Shown here piece by piece: positions 33,321 through 41,861 of a stretch of 64,000 nt of DNA. The stretch's first letter is position 1; the number at the start of each line of letters is the position of its first letter. The notes under the pieces are model-generated. The model was not told the origin of the DNA and did no database searches. It saw only the letters and a list, made by a program, of their open reading frames with translations. Made by a program: the position numbers and the translations under genes. The stretch comes from AR12 sp036265915 (GTDB lineage: Bacteria; Methylomirabilota; Methylomirabilia; Rokubacteriales; CSP1-6), in contig DATAOC010000095.1 in assembly GCA_036265915.1 (NCBI GenBank), forward strand, positions 46,891 to 110,890, given 5' to 3'.

Positions 33321-34088
33321 ATGGCCGGCGTGGGACGCCTGGACCGACGGGTGGCGGTCGTCACCGGCTCGAGCCGCGGATTCGGACGCGCGATCGCGCT
33401 GGCGTTCGCGGAAGAGGGCGCGGACGTCGTGGTCAACTATCGCGAGCAGGGCCGCGCCGCCGCCGACACGGTGGCGACGATCGAGAAGCTGGGCCGGCAG
33501 GCCTTCGCCGTGAAGGCGGACGTGGCGAGCGAGTCGGACGCGGCCGCGCTCGCGGAGGCGACCGTCGCGCGCTTCGGCCGCATCGATGTCCTCGTCAACA
33601 ACGCCGGCATCATGGACCGCGGACTGTTTGCCGAGGTGGCGGTCGGCAGTTACGCGCGCATGCTGGCGACGAACGTGACCGGGACGCTGGCCTGCACGCG
33701 CGCCGTCCTGCCGGTCATGATCGAGCGGCGGTACGGCCGCGTGATCAATCTCAGCTCGCAGCTGGCGCGGGCAGGCGTCGGGACCGGCGGCTTCGCGGCC
33801 TACGCGGCCACCAAGGGCGCCATCGAGGCGTTCACGCGCGCGCTCGCGCACGAGGTGGGCGAGCACGGCATCACCGTGAACGCCATTGCGCCCGGCGGCA
33901 TCGACACGGACATGAGCCGAGCGGTGATGACGCCCGAATATCGCGCGCGGCGCGCGCGCGAGCTGCCGGTGCGCCACCTGGGAACGCTCGAAGACGTGGC
34001 GCACTGCGCGCTGTTCCTCGCCGACGAGGCGAGTGGGTATCTCACCGGCCAGGTGTTGCAGCCGAACGGCGGCTGGGTCATGCCGTGA
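33321..34088 (+). CDS. short-chain dehydrogenase/reductase
   Basis: The 255-residue SDR has the cofactor motif VVTGSSRGFGRAIAL, NNAG in VLVNNAGIMD, the catalytic Ser in INLSSQLAR and YAATK with Tyr and Lys. The C-terminal VLQPNGGWVMP matches FabG-like classical SDRs, so it likely reduces or oxidises a ketone with NAD(P)H. ATG 33321 directly follows a TAGGATG element. It overlaps the following aldo/keto reductase gene by 4 bases, so both act on carbonyl compounds together. Confidence 0.88.
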   Translation: MAGVGRLDRRVAVVTGSSRGFGRAIALAFAEEGADVVVNYREQGRAAADTVATIEKLGRQAFAVKADVASESDAAALAEATVARFGRIDVLVNNAGIMDRGLFAEVAVGSYARMLATNVTGTLACTRAVLPVMIERRYGRVINLSSQLARAGVGTGGFAAYAATKGAIEAFTRALAHEVGEHGITVNAIAPGGIDTDMSRAVMTPEYRARRARELPVRHLGTLEDVAHCALFLADEASGYLTGQVLQPNGGWVMP

Positions 34089-34951
34089 TCGCGCGGCGAG
34101 CGTTCGGACGCACCGGTCATGCCAGCAGCGTCACGCTCTTCGGCGGCGCCGCGCTCGCGCGCGCCAGTCAAGCCGAGGCCGACCGCGCGCTCGAGGTGCT
34201 GCTGCGGCACGGCGTGAACCACCTCGACACGGCGGCGCGCTACGGCGACTCCGAGCTGCGCATCGGCGCCTGGATGGATCGCCACCGCGGCGACTTCTTC
34301 CTGGCCACCAAGACGGGCTCGCGCACGGCGCGCGAGGCGCGCGACGACATCCATCGCTCCCTCGAGCGGCTGCGGACCGACCGCGTGGATCTCATCCAGC
34401 TCCACTCGCTCGCGCACCCGGATGACTGGGAGCAGGCCATGGGGCCGGGCGGCGCGCTCGAGGCGTGCGTGCGCGCGCGAGAGGAGGGGCTCGTGCGCTT
34501 CATCGGCGTCACCGGGCATGGCTGGACGATCGCGGCCATGCACCGCCGGAGCCTCGCGCGGTTCGACTTCGACTCGGTGCTGCTGCCCTACAACTTCTTC
34601 ATGGCCCAGGACGCCCGCTACCGGCAGGCATTCGCCGACGTGCTCGGCATCTGTCGCGAGCGCAACGTGGCCGTACAGGTCATCAAGACGATCGCGCGTG
34701 GTCCGTGGGCGACGACGGCACGGACCCACACGACGTGGTATCAGCCGCTGGCGAGCCAGTCGGACATCGATCGCGCGGTGCACTGGGCGCTCGGCCTGCC
34801 CGGCGTGCACCTGAACACGGCCGGCGACCTCACGCTGCTGCCGCGCATCCTGGACGCCGCCAGCCGGTTCGTGGCGCCGCCGCCGGACGAGGCGATGGCG
34901 GCCATGCTGGACGGCGAGCGGATGACCTCGCTGTTCGGGCTGCCGACGTAG
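34085..34951 (+). CDS. aldo/keto reductase
   Basis: The 288-residue protein starts at GTG 34085 within the SDR stop. Its tetrad is visible: Asp in HLDTAARYGD, Tyr in the same stretch, Lys in FLATKTGSR and His in LIQLHSLAH. The N-terminal strand region RAFGRTGHASSVTLFGG is typical of bacterial AKRs. It is a cytoplasmic NADPH-dependent enzyme of unknown substrate. A third AKR gene faces it from the other strand 7 bp away. Confidence 0.86.
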   Translation: MIARRAFGRTGHASSVTLFGGAALARASQAEADRALEVLLRHGVNHLDTAARYGDSELRIGAWMDRHRGDFFLATKTGSRTAREARDDIHRSLERLRTDRVDLIQLHSLAHPDDWEQAMGPGGALEACVRAREEGLVRFIGVTGHGWTIAAMHRRSLARFDFDSVLLPYNFFMAQDARYRQAFADVLGICRERNVAVQVIKTIARGPWATTARTHTTWYQPLASQSDIDRAVHWALGLPGVHLNTAGDLTLLPRILDAASRFVAPPPDEAMAAMLDGERMTSLFGLPT

Positions 34952-34958
34952 CGGCCCC

Positions 34959-35897
34959 TCAGCGCACCAGCGCCGCGATGCGGTCCCGCGTCGGCGCATC
35001 CGGCAGCGGGCTCAGCAACGCCTGCATGTTGTCGGCGAGGTGCTCGGGCCGGCTCGTGGCCGGGATCACGCACGTCACCGCGGGATGCGCGGCGATCCAC
35101 TTCAAGAACAGCTGCGCCCACGTGCCACAGCCGAGCTCGCCCGCCCAGGCGGGTACCGGCTGACCCCGCAGGCGGCGGAAGAGCCGGCCCTCGGCGAACG
35201 GACGGTTGACGAGCACCGCGATGCCGCGATCGGCGGCCAGCGGCAGCAGGCGGCGCTCGGCCTCCCGCTCGACGGCCGAGTAGTTGAGCTGCACGAAGTC
35301 CACCGTCTCGGCTCGCATCACGCGCTCGAGCTCCGCGTAGGCGCTCGCGGTGTAGTGGGTCACGCCGAGGTAGCGGATCCGGCCCGCGCGCTTCCACTCG
35401 CGCAGCGTGGCCAGCTGCGTGCGCCAGTCGACGAGGTTGTGCACCTGGATGAGATCGACCACGCGGGTGCGAAAGTGGCGGACGGAGGCCTCCATCTGCG
35501 CGATGCCGGCCTCCCGGCCCGTCGTCCACACCTTGGTGGCGAGGAAGAGCGCGTCGCGCAGCCGCAGGTCGGCGGCGAGCTCGCCGACCACGGCTTCCGC
35601 GCGCCCGTACATCGGCGATGAGTCGATCGCGCGCCCGCCCAGCGCCACGAAGCGCTGGAGCACCTCGCGGAGCGGAGCCCGCTCCGTCGCATCGCCACCC
35701 ACGTCGAACGTCTGCCAGGTGCCGAGGCCGATGACTGGAAGCGTCTCGCGCGACGACGGAATGGTCCGCAGCACCGGCTGTGCCTCCGCGCGTCCGCCGC
35801 CGCCGGCGACGGCTCCAGCCGCCATCAAGGCAAGGACGGCGCGTCGCGACAGCGGCGTGCCGCGCGGCTCACGCGCCCGGTCCGCCGAGGAGCTCAC
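34959..35897 (-). CDS. aldo/keto reductase with Tat-like leader
   Basis: GTG 35897 gives 312 residues: a twin-arginine-type leader (LSRRAVLALMAAGAVAGGGG ... AEAQ) before an AKR domain with AIDSSPMYGRAEAV, FLATKVWTTG and LIQVHNLVDW, which hold Asp, Tyr, Lys and His. Export of an NADPH-dependent reductase is unusual, since NADPH is not available in the periplasm; Tat export of folded enzyme with bound cofactor would explain it. Its start overlaps the end of the amidohydrolase gene by about 29 bp, so both probably form one transcript. Confidence 0.82.
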   Translation of the reverse strand: MSSSADRAREPRGTPLSRRAVLALMAAGAVAGGGGRAEAQPVLRTIPSSRETLPVIGLGTWQTFDVGGDATERAPLREVLQRFVALGGRAIDSSPMYGRAEAVVGELAADLRLRDALFLATKVWTTGREAGIAQMEASVRHFRTRVVDLIQVHNLVDWRTQLATLREWKRAGRIRYLGVTHYTASAYAELERVMRAETVDFVQLNYSAVEREAERRLLPLAADRGIAVLVNRPFAEGRLFRRLRGQPVPAWAGELGCGTWAQLFLKWIAAHPAVTCVIPATSRPEHLADNMQALLSPLPDAPTRDRIAALVR

Positions 35898-37101
35898 AGC
35901 TGCGCGTGTTCCGGGCGACGACGCGCCCGGCCTTGATGACGTAGAGCTTCTCCGCCTGCTCGGCGATCGCCTGCGGCGCGTCACGGGCATCGAGGACGAC
36001 CAGGTCCGCGCGCGCCCCCTCGGCCAGCCCGTAGCCGTCGAGGTCGAGCACTCGGGCGGCGTTCGTCGTGAAGAGCTCCGGCAGCCACGCCAGTTGGTCG
36101 AGGTTTCCCAGATGCGCGGCCATCGCGGTCACCAGCGCCTGACGGAGCAGATCGGGGTGGCCGTACGGTGTGAAGGGGTTGACCACGTTGTTCGTCGAGA
36201 TCGCGACGTTGATGCCGGCCCCGCGCAGCTCTTCGATGCGTGTGATGCCGCGCCACGTGCGCCGGGTGTCGCCGCGTCCCTTCATGTGCAGCTCGGTGGC
36301 GGGCAGGCTGATCACGTGGATGCGCGCCTCCCGCAGTCGGTCCACGACCCGGGCCCGGTGCGGCGGCTCCAGCACGTCGAGCATGCACAGATGTCCGAGC
36401 GAGACCCGGCCCTGCATGCCGCGCGCGATCGTCTGCTCCGCGATGTAGTCCGACGTCAGCAGCGCGGGGTCGTCGGCGGAGTCGGCGTGGAAGTCGAGCG
36501 GGACGCCGAAGGCGTGGGCCGTGTCGAAGAACCAGTCGATGTGCGCGCGCTGGTCGGCGTCCATGTACGGACAGCCGCCGAGCGTCTTGAGACCGGTTTT
36601 GAGGGCCTCGTGCAGGAGGTCGCGCGTGACCGCGTCGTGGAAGATCCCTTCCTGGGCGAAGGCGATGAGCTCCAGATCCAGCACGCCGGCGAAGTCGGCC
36701 TGGAGGCGGCGCATCGCCTCGACGCCGCGCAGCTCGACGAGCGCGTCGATCTCGACGTGGGCGCGCATCGCGGTGCAGCCATGGCGCACGGCGAGCTCCA
36801 GCACCCGGCGTGCGCGCCGATAGATATCGTCCGCCGTGAACGCCTTCTTCAGCCGCGCCACGAGCGTCTGCGCGGTGGGACCGCCGGCCTGCAGCCCCTC
36901 CGTGCGATCGGCGATGAACGCCTTGTCCGGGTGGATGTGCGTCTCGACGAAGCCCGGCAGCACGAGTCGATCGCCGACGTCGAGCACCTCGTGGTCGTCG
37001 GCACGCAGGCCGGCAGCCATGCGGTGGATGCGGCCGTCCCGCATCGCGATGTCGACCGTCGAGCCGTTGACGCGCGCACCGCGGAGGAGAAGAGGTCTCA
37101 T
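35869..37101 (-). CDS. cytosine deaminase-like amidohydrolase with altered active-site acids
   Basis: From ATG 37101 the 410-residue protein fits the CodA-like amidohydrolase family: GFVETHIHPDKAFI (HxH metal site), PLDFHADSADDP, VSLGHLCMLDV and ISTNNVVNPFTPYG. In E. coli CodA the equivalent stretches carry catalytic Glu217 and metal ligand Asp313. Here, by alignment from memory, those positions read Ser and Asn. So normal cytosine deamination is doubtful; another N-substituted substrate or lost catalysis is possible. It is divergent from the peptide ABC genes and precedes the exported AKR gene. Confidence 0.82.
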   Translation of the reverse strand: MRPLLLRGARVNGSTVDIAMRDGRIHRMAAGLRADDHEVLDVGDRLVLPGFVETHIHPDKAFIADRTEGLQAGGPTAQTLVARLKKAFTADDIYRRARRVLELAVRHGCTAMRAHVEIDALVELRGVEAMRRLQADFAGVLDLELIAFAQEGIFHDAVTRDLLHEALKTGLKTLGGCPYMDADQRAHIDWFFDTAHAFGVPLDFHADSADDPALLTSDYIAEQTIARGMQGRVSLGHLCMLDVLEPPHRARVVDRLREARIHVISLPATELHMKGRGDTRRTWRGITRIEELRGAGINVAISTNNVVNPFTPYGHPDLLRQALVTAMAAHLGNLDQLAWLPELFTTNAARVLDLDGYGLAEGARADLVVLDARDAPQAIAEQAEKLYVIKAGRVVARNTRSCELLGGPGA

Positions 37102-37133
37102 GGCCGCTGATGATACGCCCGCGGACGGGCCTC

Positions 37134-37162
37134 TTGACTTTGCCGCGCGCAGGCGGCACTGT
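37134..37162 (+). promoter_or_regulatory. promoter-like site before the peptide ABC locus
   Basis: TTGACT (37134-37139), a 17-base spacer and CACTGT (37157-37162) lie 59 bp before ATG 37221. The -35 is good, the -10 poor. It lies in the 119-bp gap between the divergent amidohydrolase and binding-protein genes. Confidence 0.35.
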
Positions 37163-37220
37163 TCCGGGCACTTCACGGTCCCTTTCCTTCGCCCGACGTC
37201 CCGAAGAAGGAGAGCCCAGC

Positions 37221-38909
37221 ATGCGGACCCATTGCGGCCGTCGTTCCGGGGCCGATCGGCGTCTCACCCGTCGCGACTTCGTGCGCCTCACCGGCTACGG
37301 CGCGGGGGCGGCGGCGGTGATCGGGGGCAGCCGCCGTCGTGCCGGCGCTGCGGCGTCCTATCCAGACTTCCTGCCCGCCAGTCCCAACCCCTCCAAGCGC
37401 GGCGGCGTGCTGACGCGGGCGTCGGCGTGGGATCCGCCGGTCATCGATCCGCGTCTCACCCAGTCGGTCGGCACCTTTCAGTTCGCCGGGCTCACGAGCA
37501 ATCGCCTGGTGCGCTACGTCTTCGCCGACGAGGCGACGGGGGCCGCCGACCTCTCGCTGAAGGGCGACCTGGCCGAGTCCTGGCAGAGCAACGCCGACTT
37601 CCGTCAGTGGACGTTCAAGCTGCGTCAGGGCGTGAAGTGGCAGAACGTGCCGCCGCTGAACGGCCGTGAGTTCGCGGCCGCCGACGTGAAGTACTGCTTC
37701 GAGCAGTACGCGCGGGAAGGGGTGCAGACGTTCACGTTCCAGGAGATCGAGGGCATCGAGACCCCGGACCACCGCACCGTGCGCGTCCATCTCAAGACGC
37801 CGAACGTGTTCTTCCCGCAGGCGCTCGCGGAGCCCATCGCCATCCTGTTCGCGCGCGAGGTGCTGGAGCAAGACGGCGACCTCAAGAAGCGCCTCATCGG
37901 CACCGGCCCGTTCATCCTGAAGGAGCACACGCGCAAGGTGCGGGTCGTCCTGCAGCGCAACCCCGACTACTTCGACCAGGGGCGACCGTACGTCGACGAG
38001 TACGTGATCCTCTCCACGCCCGATGCCGCCACGCGGCTCGCCGCCTATCGCACGGGCCAGAGCGACTTCATCTGGGTCGCCAGCCCGTCGGAAGTCGAGA
38101 CGGTGCGCAAGACGAACCCGAGCACGGTCGTGCAGTCGTACCACAACTCGCTGGCGCCGTTCGGCCTCGCCCTCGCCCAGGACAAGGCGCCGTTCAGCGA
38201 TGTGCGCGTGCGGCGGGCGGTGGCCATGGCCATCGACCGGCAGAAGCAGGTCGACACCGTGTTCGAGGGTCATGGCATCCTCGGCTGGGGCGTTCCGTAC
38301 GTCTACTACCAGGACAAGGCGCCGACCGCGGCCGACTTCGGCCCCTGGTGGCAATACAAGCCGGCGGAGGCGCGTCGACTGCTGGCCGACGCCGGACATC
38401 CGAACGGCTTCGACACGACGCTGTTCTACTACGAGTACTTCCCTCAGATGACCTCGCAGGTGCAGCTCGTCCAGCAGGATCTCAAGAAGAACCTCAACAT
38501 CAACGTCCGGATCACCAAGCTCGACTACACGACGTATTATGGCCGCTACGTCGAAAGCAAGTGGGACGGCATGTCGTGGGGCTTTCAGTCGGGCCACGCC
38601 ATCGGCGTCGACGAGCGGACGTACCAGTACATGCACTCGAAGTCGACGAAGAACTTCTTCCGCGTGAACGATGCGGTCATCGACGAGCTGACGACGAAGC
38701 TGCGGCGGACGCCGGACCGCGCCGAGCAGCGCGCGCTGACGAAGAAGATCGTCGATCGCGAGTTCGATCAGGTCCTGCGCCTGTGGATGCCGTACGACAA
38801 CGGCTTCCTCGTCTTCCACCCGCACATGCGGAACGTCGCCGCGCCCGCGCTGCGTCGCACCGATGGCTACGGCTCGCCCGCGCTGGCCCGCGCCTGGATG
38901 GACAAGTAG
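37221..38909 (+). CDS. peptide/nickel-type ABC solute-binding protein (family 5)
   Basis: The 562-residue protein starts at ATG 37221 with AAGGAGAG upstream. A Tat-like leader (LTRRDFVRLTGYGAGAAAVI) is followed by the SBP_bac_5 fold: DLAESWQSNADFRQWTFKLR, FAAADVKYCFEQYAR, LIGTGPFILKEHTRKV and FSDVRVRRAVAMAIDRQ. Such proteins capture oligopeptides, nickel, opines or glycosides in the periplasm. Two matching permease genes follow, but no ATPase genes. A second family 5 binding protein ends the locus at 41861. Confidence 0.9.
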   Translation: MRTHCGRRSGADRRLTRRDFVRLTGYGAGAAAVIGGSRRRAGAAASYPDFLPASPNPSKRGGVLTRASAWDPPVIDPRLTQSVGTFQFAGLTSNRLVRYVFADEATGAADLSLKGDLAESWQSNADFRQWTFKLRQGVKWQNVPPLNGREFAAADVKYCFEQYAREGVQTFTFQEIEGIETPDHRTVRVHLKTPNVFFPQALAEPIAILFAREVLEQDGDLKKRLIGTGPFILKEHTRKVRVVLQRNPDYFDQGRPYVDEYVILSTPDAATRLAAYRTGQSDFIWVASPSEVETVRKTNPSTVVQSYHNSLAPFGLALAQDKAPFSDVRVRRAVAMAIDRQKQVDTVFEGHGILGWGVPYVYYQDKAPTAADFGPWWQYKPAEARRLLADAGHPNGFDTTLFYYEYFPQMTSQVQLVQQDLKKNLNINVRITKLDYTTYYGRYVESKWDGMSWGFQSGHAIGVDERTYQYMHSKSTKNFFRVNDAVIDELTTKLRRTPDRAEQRALTKKIVDREFDQVLRLWMPYDNGFLVFHPHMRNVAAPALRRTDGYGSPALARAWMDK

Positions 38910-38940
38910 GTGGTACGGAGCGGCGAGGGCGTGTAGCCCG

Positions 38941-39891
38941 ATGCAGAAGTACGTGCTCCGCCGGGTGTTGCTGGCGATTCCCGTGCTGGCGCTGTCGTCG
39001 CTGATCGTCTTTGGCCTCATGCGCGTCATGCCCGGCGACGCCCTCACGGTGCTGATGGGCGAGTCCGGCAACGTGGGCGAGCGCGAGCTGGCGAGCCTTC
39101 GCGCCGACCTCGGCCTCGACCGTCCGTACCACGAGCAGTACGCGCGCTGGCTGTGGCAGCTGGTGAGCCTGAACCCCGGCCACTCCATCTTCACCAATGA
39201 GCCGATCGCGGTCTCGCTCACGAAGGCGATCCCGGTCACGGCGGAGCTCGCGACGCTGGCGCTGCTCATCGGGCTGGTGGTCGCGGTGCCGATCGGCGTG
39301 ATCTCGGCGACGCGGCAGGACACCGCCTCCGACTATCTCGGACGCCTGGTCGCCGTCTCGGGACTCTCGCTGCCGGACTTCTGGCTGGCGACGCTCGTGA
39401 TCACCTTCGCCGCCATCTGGTTCCACTGGATCCCGCCCATCGGCTACGTCAGCCTGTGGGACTCGCCATGGCGAAACCTGCAGCAGTTCCTCCTGCCGGC
39501 GGCCGTGCTGGGCTTCCGACTGGCGGCCGCCACCATGCGCATGACGCGCTCGACCGTGCTGGAGGTGCTCCGCGAGGACTACGTGCGGACCGCGTGGGCC
39601 AAGGGCCTGGGCGGGCGCATCGTGGTGTACAAGCACGCGCTGAAGAACGCGCTCATTCCCGTGGTGACGATTATCGGTGGTCAGCTGGGCACGCTGCTCG
39701 CCGGGACGGTGATCGTCGAGACGATCTTCGCCCTGCCGGGGATGGGACGGCTCACGGTAGAGGCCATCCTGTTCCGCGACTATCCCGTGGTGCAGACCAA
39801 CGTCATGCTGGTCGCCGGAACGCTGGTCGCCCTGAACCTCGTGGTCGATCTGACGTATGCGTGGCTCGATCCGCGCATCCGGTACCGCTGA
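38941..39891 (+). CDS. peptide-type ABC permease (DppB-like)
   Basis: The 316-residue membrane protein has an N-terminal helix (MQKYVLRRVLLAIPVLALSS), the conserved RVMPGDAL region, six membrane helices and the EAA coupling loop (EDYVRTAWAKGLGGRIVVYK). It ends TYAWLDPRIRYR, a DppB hallmark. With the next permease it forms the channel of a family 5 importer in the inner membrane. It begins 31 bp after the binding-protein stop and ends 7 bp before the next gene. Confidence 0.92.
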   Translation: MQKYVLRRVLLAIPVLALSSLIVFGLMRVMPGDALTVLMGESGNVGERELASLRADLGLDRPYHEQYARWLWQLVSLNPGHSIFTNEPIAVSLTKAIPVTAELATLALLIGLVVAVPIGVISATRQDTASDYLGRLVAVSGLSLPDFWLATLVITFAAIWFHWIPPIGYVSLWDSPWRNLQQFLLPAAVLGFRLAAATMRMTRSTVLEVLREDYVRTAWAKGLGGRIVVYKHALKNALIPVVTIIGGQLGTLLAGTVIVETIFALPGMGRLTVEAILFRDYPVVQTNVMLVAGTLVALNLVVDLTYAWLDPRIRYR

Positions 39892-39898
39892 GGCGCGC

Positions 39899-40795
39899 GT
39901 GGCCACCGTCACCGAGCGCGTCGCGCCGATCCCCGAGCCCCGCGACGAGGTCCGCCGCGGCCGCGCGCTGCTCGCGGCGCTGCGTCGCAAGCCGCTCGGC
40001 TTCCTGTCGGCCGGCGTCATCGTCGTGCTCGTGCTCACGGCGCTCTTCGCCGATGTGCTCGCGCCGTACGATCCGCTGGCCACGCGGCCGGAGATCCGGC
40101 TGGCAGCGCCGAGCTGGGAGCACCCGTTCGGCACCGACGACATCGGCCGCGACGTGCTCAGCCGCGTCGTGCACGGCGCGCGCATCTCGCTGTGGGTCGG
40201 TCTGCTCGCCGTTGGTATCGGCACCGTCGCCGGCATGATCATCGGCCTGCTGTGCGGCTACTGCGAGGGTCGCGTCGATCTGATCTTCCAGCGGGTGATG
40301 GACGCCGTGCAGGCGATCCCCGGCCTCGTGCTGGCGCTGGCCATCGTCTCGGTGCTCCGGCCGAACACGACCAACGCCATGCTGGCCATCGCGATGGTCA
40401 TCGTGCCGGGCAACTCCCGGATCGTGCGCGGCGCCGTCCTGTCTGCCAAGCAGAACCGCTACGTGGAAGCGGCGCAGGCCATCGGCTGCCGGCATCCGCG
40501 CATCATTGTCGCCCACATCCTGCCCAACGTGACGGCGCCGATCCTGATCATCGCGTCGATCTGGTTCGGCAATGCGATCCTCATCGAGGCCTCGCTCAGC
40601 TTCCTGGGCGTCGGCACCCAGCCGCCCACGCCGTCGTGGGGACTGATGCTCAGCAGCACCGGTCGCGCGTTCATGGAGCAGGCGCCCTGGCTGGCGATCT
40701 TCCCGGGCCTCGCCATCAGCCTCGCCGTCCTCGGGTTCAACCTCTTCGGTGATACGCTGCGGGACGCCTGGGACCCGAAGCTGCGGAAGAGCTGA
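39899..40795 (+). CDS. peptide-type ABC permease (DppC-like)
   Basis: GTG 39899 gives a 298-residue permease with the N-terminal helix (LGFLSAGVIVVLVLTALFAD), the DppC motif HPFGTDDIGRDVLSRVVHGA, the EAA loop (NRYVEAAQAIGCRHPRIIVAH) and SFLGVGTQPPTPSWGLML. It pairs with the DppB-like protein. DppD/DppF-type ATPases, normally next in such operons, are replaced by a propeller protein gene, so energising subunits must be encoded elsewhere. Confidence 0.92.
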   Translation: MATVTERVAPIPEPRDEVRRGRALLAALRRKPLGFLSAGVIVVLVLTALFADVLAPYDPLATRPEIRLAAPSWEHPFGTDDIGRDVLSRVVHGARISLWVGLLAVGIGTVAGMIIGLLCGYCEGRVDLIFQRVMDAVQAIPGLVLALAIVSVLRPNTTNAMLAIAMVIVPGNSRIVRGAVLSAKQNRYVEAAQAIGCRHPRIIVAHILPNVTAPILIIASIWFGNAILIEASLSFLGVGTQPPTPSWGLMLSSTGRAFMEQAPWLAIFPGLAISLAVLGFNLFGDTLRDAWDPKLRKS

Positions 40796-40811
40796 CACGA
40801 AAGGATCGTCC

Positions 40812-41861
40812 ATGACTAGTGCGTCGCGCGTCTTCGTGGGAGCAGGGCAGTTCACCGCCGGCAGCCGCAGCGGAATCTTCCGCCGCGTCGACGACGGGCC
40901 GTGGCAGCAGATGACGAAGGGCTTGCCCGAGCCCGTGCAGGTCATGGCGATCACCCCCCACCCCGGCGACCGGGACGTCGTGTACATCGGCACCAACGAC
41001 GGTCCCTACCGCAGCGTGGACGGCGGCGACCGCTGGGAGCGGCTCCCGTTCCCCGAGCCGGGGCTGCAGGTGTGGTCGATCCTCGTCGATCCCTCCTCAC
41101 CGCGGCGGCTCTACGCGGGGACGTCGCCGCTCGGCGTCTTCCGCAGCGACGACGGCGGTGATCACTGGCGGCGGTTGCCGAATGCGGTGCAGCCCGAGCG
41201 CGTGAAGATGCCGTTCGCCTGCCGCGTGATGCGGCTGGCCGCCGACGCCGCGCGCCCCGAGACGCTGTGGGCGGCGGTCGAGGTGGGCGGCGTGATGCGC
41301 AGCGACGACGCGGGCGACACGTGGAACGATTGCAGCGCCCACCTCGTCAAGCTCGCGGAGCTGCCGCATCTCAAGAGCCGCATCGTCAGCGACACGGATA
41401 TCGAGGGCATGCTCGACGTGCACGCGCTCGCCGTGAGCCCCGCCGAGCCCGGCACGGTCTTTCTCGCGCTCCGCATGGGGCTGTTCCGCAGCGACGACGG
41501 CGGCCGCAGCTGGCAGGACCTCGAGGTCGGCCGCTTCTCGCCGCTCACGTACGGCCGCGACATCCGCGTTTCGCCGCACGACGCGCACACGCTGCTCGCC
41601 TGCCTCAGTCCTGCGGCGCGCAGCGAGGACGGCTCGCTCTATCGAAGCCAGGACCTGGGCCGGACGTGGTCGCGCTTCGACCACGGCGTGAAGGCGCACA
41701 GCACCATGATGGGCCTCGCGCTTCATCCGCGCGACGCCGGGCGCGCGTACGGCGTGAGCCGGACCGGGCAGGTGTTCGGCACCGAGGACGCCGGCGGCAG
41801 CTGGCGCGAGGATCGTCTGCCCGACGGCGTGCTCGACGTCTACGCGATCGCGTGCGCGTGA
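40812..41861 (+). CDS. Asp-box (BNR) beta-propeller protein
   Basis: The 349-residue protein has six copies of the Asp-box SxDxGxxW: RSVDGGDRWER, RSDDGGDHWRR, RSDDAGDTWND, RSDDGGRSWQD, RSQDLGRTWSR and TEDAGGSWRE. This predicts a six- or seven-bladed propeller like sialidases and VPS10-type proteins. Sialidase active-site arginines are not evident, so it may be a binding or scaffold protein. It has no signal peptide. It starts after AAGGAT and sits between the permeases and the second binding protein, overlapping the latter's ATG by one base. Confidence 0.82.
   Translation: MTSASRVFVGAGQFTAGSRSGIFRRVDDGPWQQMTKGLPEPVQVMAITPHPGDRDVVYIGTNDGPYRSVDGGDRWERLPFPEPGLQVWSILVDPSSPRRLYAGTSPLGVFRSDDGGDHWRRLPNAVQPERVKMPFACRVMRLAADAARPETLWAAVEVGGVMRSDDAGDTWNDCSAHLVKLAELPHLKSRIVSDTDIEGMLDVHALAVSPAEPGTVFLALRMGLFRSDDGGRSWQDLEVGRFSPLTYGRDIRVSPHDAHTLLACLSPAARSEDGSLYRSQDLGRTWSRFDHGVKAHSTMMGLALHPRDAGRAYGVSRTGQVFGTEDAGGSWREDRLPDGVLDVYAIACA

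Noticed and set aside
40812..41861. Calling the propeller protein a sialidase
   Set aside because: Asp-boxes are structural; the sialidase arginine triad and FRIP motif were not found.
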